DNA from: Castor canadensis
Taxonomy: Eukaryota > Chordata > Mammalia > Rodentia > Castoridae
Length of the DNA: 64,000 bases
Assembly (NCBI RefSeq): GCF_047511655.1
Contig: NC_133398.1
Coordinates: forward strand, 109,384,332-109,448,331
Reading direction: 5' to 3'
A program made the translations under genes and the position numbers. Of the stretch, positions 60,467-64,000 are shown piece by piece. The notes below the pieces were generated by a model. That model was not told where the DNA came from and searched no databases. It was given only the letters and a program-made list of their open reading frames with translations. Every line of letters begins with the position of its first letter. The stretch's first letter is position 1.

Positions 60467-60830
60467 AAGAAATGCAAATTAAAAGGAGACATGGGCACAG
60501 TGATACATGTCTGTGTTCTCAGCATTCAGGAAGCTGAACTAGAAATGACTGTAAGTTTGAGGCCAGCTTGGATTATACAGAAAGACCTTGTCTAAAAAAT
60601 AAGGGGGAGGAGGAGGGGAGAGGGGAGGCAGACATAAGTTTCTCACTTACTGGCCTGAGAAAGAGCATAACACACCTACTGCTGATGAGGGTTTGGGGAA
60701 ACAGACACCCATACTCAGCTGAGTAGTCAACTATGGTATAGCACTTCCAAAGGGTACATGGCCAATGTTTATCTTTCAACAAGCACATCTGTCCTAAGAA
60801 AGTAACGAAACGAGTCTAGAGAAGTATGCA
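60467..60830 (+). mobile_element. Ancient L1M ORF2 fragment, split by a B1
   Basis: 'aagaaatgcaaattaaaa' (60467-60487) and, after the B1, 'cctactgctgatgagggttt' and 'ggggaaacagacacccatac' belong to the same conserved ORF2 block of ancient L1. No reading frame is left. Confidence 0.6.
60488..60605 (+). repeat. B1-like SINE inserted in ancient L1
   Basis: 'cacagtgatacatgtctgtg' to 'gaccttgtctaaaaaat' is a B1 monomer. It is followed by a G/A-rich low-complexity stretch (60603-60630). Confidence 0.85.
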
Positions 60831-60854
60831 AAAATATGCAAATGATAAGGAAGC

Positions 60855-60938
60855 AGTTTGAGGCCAGCCTAGGTTATACAATGAGTTTCAGACCAGGCTG
60901 GCTAATTAGTGAGACCCAGTCTCAAAAAGACACACCTC
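60855..60938 (+). repeat. B1-like SINE fragment
   Basis: 'gtttgaggccagcctaggtt' to 'agacccagtctcaaaaag' is the 3' half of a B1 monomer. L1 copy C begins immediately after it. Confidence 0.8.
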
Positions 60939-61470
60939 GATTCCAAGATGGCAGCTAGAGGGAGGAAGCAGAAAGTGCGCCTCCTAAAGTAAAATCTTGG
61001 AGAGACGCTGGAGATATACCTTACAGGAAAAACCACCCAGAAAAGGCAAAACTTTGATGCCTCCACACCTCCAGCCTGTGCATAGCATCTTCACTTCACA
61101 TTAAACGGAGAAACCAGAGGGCTCCCACGCCGTCACCAGATGGCAGTGCCCAGACGGCTTGGGAAGACGAGGACCACAAGCTTACTGTTGATTAGTTCAC
61201 TATCTCTCCCTGTTTATATCTATGAAACTTTTTGGTTTGTTTTGGATATGGAAACTTTTTGGTTTGTTTTGGATATGGAAAACCTCAGGAAAAAAAAAAC
61301 TTTTTGTTTGTTTTTTTTTTCTACTTGTTTTTCTCTTTTTCTTTACCTTCTTTGCTTTCCATCTCCTCTCACACTTCCATTCTAAATACCACCATTGTTA
61401 TTATTACAAACTAGAAAATACTTAATCGCACACAGGACAGGGACAGTAAAAAGTAAAAACACCAAAGGAA
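60939..61470 (+). promoter_or_regulatory. L1 copy C 5' UTR, internally deleted
   Basis: 60939-61180 aligns with 8079-8314 of copy B, with a 3-base difference next to the junction. From 61181 it aligns with 9309 onward. The YY1-like core is present in the form 'caagatggcag'. A 27-bp tandem duplication sits at 61224-61277. Confidence 0.85.
61224..61277. repeat. 27-bp perfect tandem duplication
   Basis: Two exact 27-bp units (61224-61250, 61251-61277), each beginning 'gaaactttttggtttg'. They are followed by 'gaaaacctcagg', which resembles a piece of ORF1 further downstream. Confidence 0.93.
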
Positions 61471-62671
61471 ATGAAGGGAAGACAGAAAAAACAGTGAAAC
61501 CAGTTTCCCCACAGCAAAAAATTAGTACAGGAACCAGAGGGGAATGATGAAAACAGATACTCAGATCCAGACTCCAACAAAATGAAGATAAACTATGCCA
61601 AAGAACCCAATGAAGCCCACAAGAACAATCTAAAAGAAGAAATACTACAGGTAATCAATGAGAATTCTATAGAGATGATACTGGATATGCTCAACCAAAA
61701 TGTACAGGAGACACTCAAGAAATTCCAAGACAAAAAAATAGATAATTTGAAAAAGCACAAGAAGAAATAAAGGAAACCACAGAAGCACTGTATAAACACC
61801 AAAATGAAACAAAGAACATGATTAATAAAGACATAAATGAACTCAGGACAAAAACAGACAACATTAAAGAGGAAACAACCCAGGATATGGAAAACCTCAG
61901 AAAAAAGAAGGAAACAGAATTGCAAAACAAAATGGAAGGCCAATCCAGCATATTAGAACAAACAGAAGACAGAATCTCAGAACTCAAAGATGAACTGGTA
62001 ATTAAAGGAAAAATCTAAGAACTATTAGTTACACAACTCAAGACCAGTGAAAAGAAAATGCAAGAACTCACCGACTCCATCAAAAGACCAAACCTGAGAA
62101 TCATGGGCACTGAAGAAGGAGAAGAGGTGCAAGCGAAGGGAATGCGTAATATAGTCAACAAAATAATAACAGAAATTTTCCCAAATCTAGAGAAATCTAT
62201 TCCCATACAGATGCAAGAAGCCTCCAGAAAAGCAAACAGACCAGATCAAAATAGAAATACCCCATGGCATATCATCATTAAAACAACAACTACAGAAATG
62301 AGGGAAAGAATATTGAAGGCTGTAAAAGAGAAAAAACAAATAAAATACAAAGGTAAACCCATCAAAATCACAGCAGACTTCTCAACAAAAACGTTAAAAG
62401 CAACAGAGCTTGGGGTAAGATCTTCCGGGCACTGAATGAAAGTAACTTCAACCCCAGGATACTCTACCCAGCAAAACTATCATTCAAAATAGATGGAGCA
62501 ATAAAAGTCTTCCATGATAAGCAGAAAGTAACACAGTATGTGACCACAAAGCCACCACTACAAAAGATTCTTCAAGGGATTCTGCACACAGAAAGTGAAA
62601 CTCAACATAACCATGAAAGGGCAGACAGCACCAAACTACAGGAAAAGAAAAAGCTAAAAAGTAGAGAGTAA
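61471..62671 (+). pseudogene. L1 ORF1, frameshifted
   Basis: Starts at the equivalent of the copy B ORF1 start (ATG at 61471) and ends at TAA 62669-62671. Open pieces at 61582-61770, 61818-62018 and 62058-62435 lie in shifted frames. A one-base loss near 61735, an in-frame TAA near 62016 and another frameshift near 62403 break it. The coiled-coil, RRM and C-terminal regions are all recognisable. It is non-functional as it stands. Confidence 0.9.
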
Positions 62672-62721
62672 CCTCAACTTAGGTACACAAAATCAAACCT
62701 TCAAACAACTAAGGCAACTAA

Positions 62722-63476
62722 ATGACAGGAATTACCACATACCTATCAGTACTAATGCTTAATGTTAATGGACTTAATTCCCCCATCAAAAGGCACCATT
62801 TGACTAAACAGATTAAAAAGGAAGATCCAACAATTTGTTGCTTACAGGAGACCAATCTCACAGACAGAAATAAGCACAGGCTTAGGATGAAAGGCTGGAA
62901 GAAGATCTACAAAGCCAGTGGTCCCCCAAAACAGGCAGGAGTAGCAATACTTATCTCTGACAAAGGAGACTTCAAACCTACAATGATCAAACAAGATAAA
63001 GAAGGACACTCCATACTAATAAAAGGGGAAATAGACCAAAAGGAAATAACAATTATCAACCTATAATGCACCCAATTTCATCAAACATACCCTGAAGGAC
63101 CTAAAAGCATATATTAACTCCAACAGAGTGGTTGTGGGAGACTTTAACATCCCACTATCATCAATAGATAGGTCATCCAAAGAAAAAAATCAATAAAGAA
63201 ATCCTAGATCTAAAATATACCATAGATCAAATGGACCTACATGATTTCTACAAACATTTCATCCAACTCCTACACAATATACATTCTTCTCAGCAGCCCA
63301 AGGAACCATCTTCAAATTAGATCATATCATAGGGCACAAAGTAAGCCTCAACAAATATAAGAAAACAGAAATCATATCATGCATTCTATCTGATCACAAT
63401 GCAATAAAACTAGAACTCAACATAAAAGTAAAGACAAAAAAACATGCAAACAGCTGGAAACTGAATAACTCATTAC
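62722..63476 (+). pseudogene. L1 ORF2 endonuclease region, broken and interrupted
   Basis: The ATG at 62722 opens a 114-codon frame with the N14 and E43 equivalents of the endonuclease. A small deletion near 63064 creates a stop (TAA). Further one-base indels occur near 63185. The sequence stops at 63476, where a poly(T)-led antisense L1 begins. The reverse transcriptase part is not in the window. Confidence 0.9.
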
Positions 63477-64000
63477 TTTTTTTTTCTTTTATTATTCATA
63501 TGTGCATACAAGGCGTGGTTCATTTCTCCCCCCTGCCCCCACCCCCTCCCTTACCACCCACTCCGCCCCCTCCCTCTCTCCCCCCTCAATACCCAGCAGA
63601 AACTATTTTGCCCTTATTTCTAATTTTGTTGCAGAGAGAGTATAAGCAATAATACGAAGGAACAAGGGTTTTTGCTGGTTGAGATAAGGATAGCTATACA
63701 GGGCATTGACTCACATTGATTGCCTGTGTGTGGGTGTTACCTTCTAGGTTAATTCTTTTTGATCTAACCTTTTCTCTAGTACCTGTTCTCCTTTTCCTAT
63801 TGGCCTCAGTTGCTTTAAGGTATCTGCTTTAGTTTCTCTGCGTTAAGGGCAACAAATGCTAGCTAGTTTTTTAGGTGTCTTACCTATCCTCACCCCTCCC
63901 TTGTGTGCTCTCGCTTTTATCATGTGCTCATAGTCCAATCCCCTTGTTGTGTTCGCCCTTGATCTAATGTCCACATATGAGGGAGAACATACGATTTTTG
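63477..64000 (-). mobile_element. Young L1 (copy D), reverse, 3' end only in window
   Basis: The plus strand reads a T run, then the reverse complement of 'atgaataataaaag', the C-rich complement of the G-rich tract (63522-63588) and the rest of the 3' UTR. It is nearly identical to copy B by eye. The insertion point within copy C reads 'actt/aatg' when compared with copy B (near 11565), compatible with an L1 endonuclease site. The element continues past 64000. Confidence 0.96.
63964..64000 (-). CDS. L1 ORF2 C-terminus, partial at window edge
   Basis: The last 11-12 codons of ORF2 on the minus strand. The stop TAG is the complement of 63964-63966, and the preceding residues are the same as the end of copy B (FSLICGH). 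Whether the ORF is intact cannot be judged, because the rest lies outside the window. Confidence 0.85.
   Translation of the reverse strand, partial: KNRMFSLICGH

Larger units (their letters stand above)
60939..63476 (+). mobile_element. Decayed L1 (copy C) with spliced-looking 5' UTR
   Basis: The element starts with 'gattccaagatggcagctag', the same true 5' end as the full-length copy. The 5' UTR is only about 530 bp because a segment equivalent to 8315-9308 is absent, with the junction at 61180/61181. ORF1 and ORF2 follow in the normal order with a 50-bp spacer but are broken. The element is interrupted in the endonuclease region at 63476 by an antisense L1, and any remainder lies beyond the window. 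Confidence 0.95.

Overview
This window is vertebrate nuclear DNA, almost certainly from a rodent. It carries no bacterial-type operons, no CRISPR array and no prophage. Three things point to a rodent: young tRNA-derived ID-type SINEs (an intact A box and B box at 48447-48526, and a copy with perfect 19-bp target-site duplications at 49090-49187), monomeric 7SL-derived B1-like SINEs, and composite B1+ID SINEs. The composite SINE consensus and the L1 lineage look most like a castorimorph rodent such as beaver. That is recollection of style, not a proven match. No confident host protein-coding exon was found, so the window is best read as intergenic or intronic DNA.

Region 1 (1 to about 29 kb) is AT-rich and dominated by L1. 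It holds a 5'-truncated young L1 (2662-5730) with an open ORF2 remainder, and a full-length young L1 (8075-15132) with 5' UTR, intact ORF1 (400 aa), intact ORF2 (1272 aa), a G-rich 3' UTR, a 37-base poly(A) and a 15-bp target-site duplication. It also holds several older L1 pieces: 6448-6665, an inverted twin-primed copy at 16036-16955, and copies at 17620-18010, 18745-19940, 25080-25560, 25612-26625 and 27440-28540. A SOX2 processed pseudogene lies on the minus strand at 21244-22804.

Region 2 (about 29 to 60 kb) has higher GC and much older repeats (MIR, L2, hAT-type MER elements, L1M), with B1/ID/composite SINEs scattered through it. This composition is typical of introns or gene flanks, but no exon is confidently recognisable. 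One weak terminal-exon candidate is listed as a finding.

Region 3 (60.9 to 64 kb) is a decayed L1 (60939-63476). It begins at the true L1 5' end but lacks about 1 kb of 5' UTR, exactly between a consensus GT donor and a pyrimidine-rich AG acceptor that can be read in the full-length copy. It therefore looks like a retrotransposed spliced L1 RNA. This element is interrupted by a younger L1 on the opposite strand (63477 to beyond 64000).

The coding content works as one system. L1 ORF1p (RNA-binding chaperone) and ORF2p (endonuclease plus reverse transcriptase) copy L1 RNA in cis. The same machinery in trans explains the ID, B1 and composite SINEs and the SOX2 pseudogene, several of which carry A-rich ends and target-site duplications.
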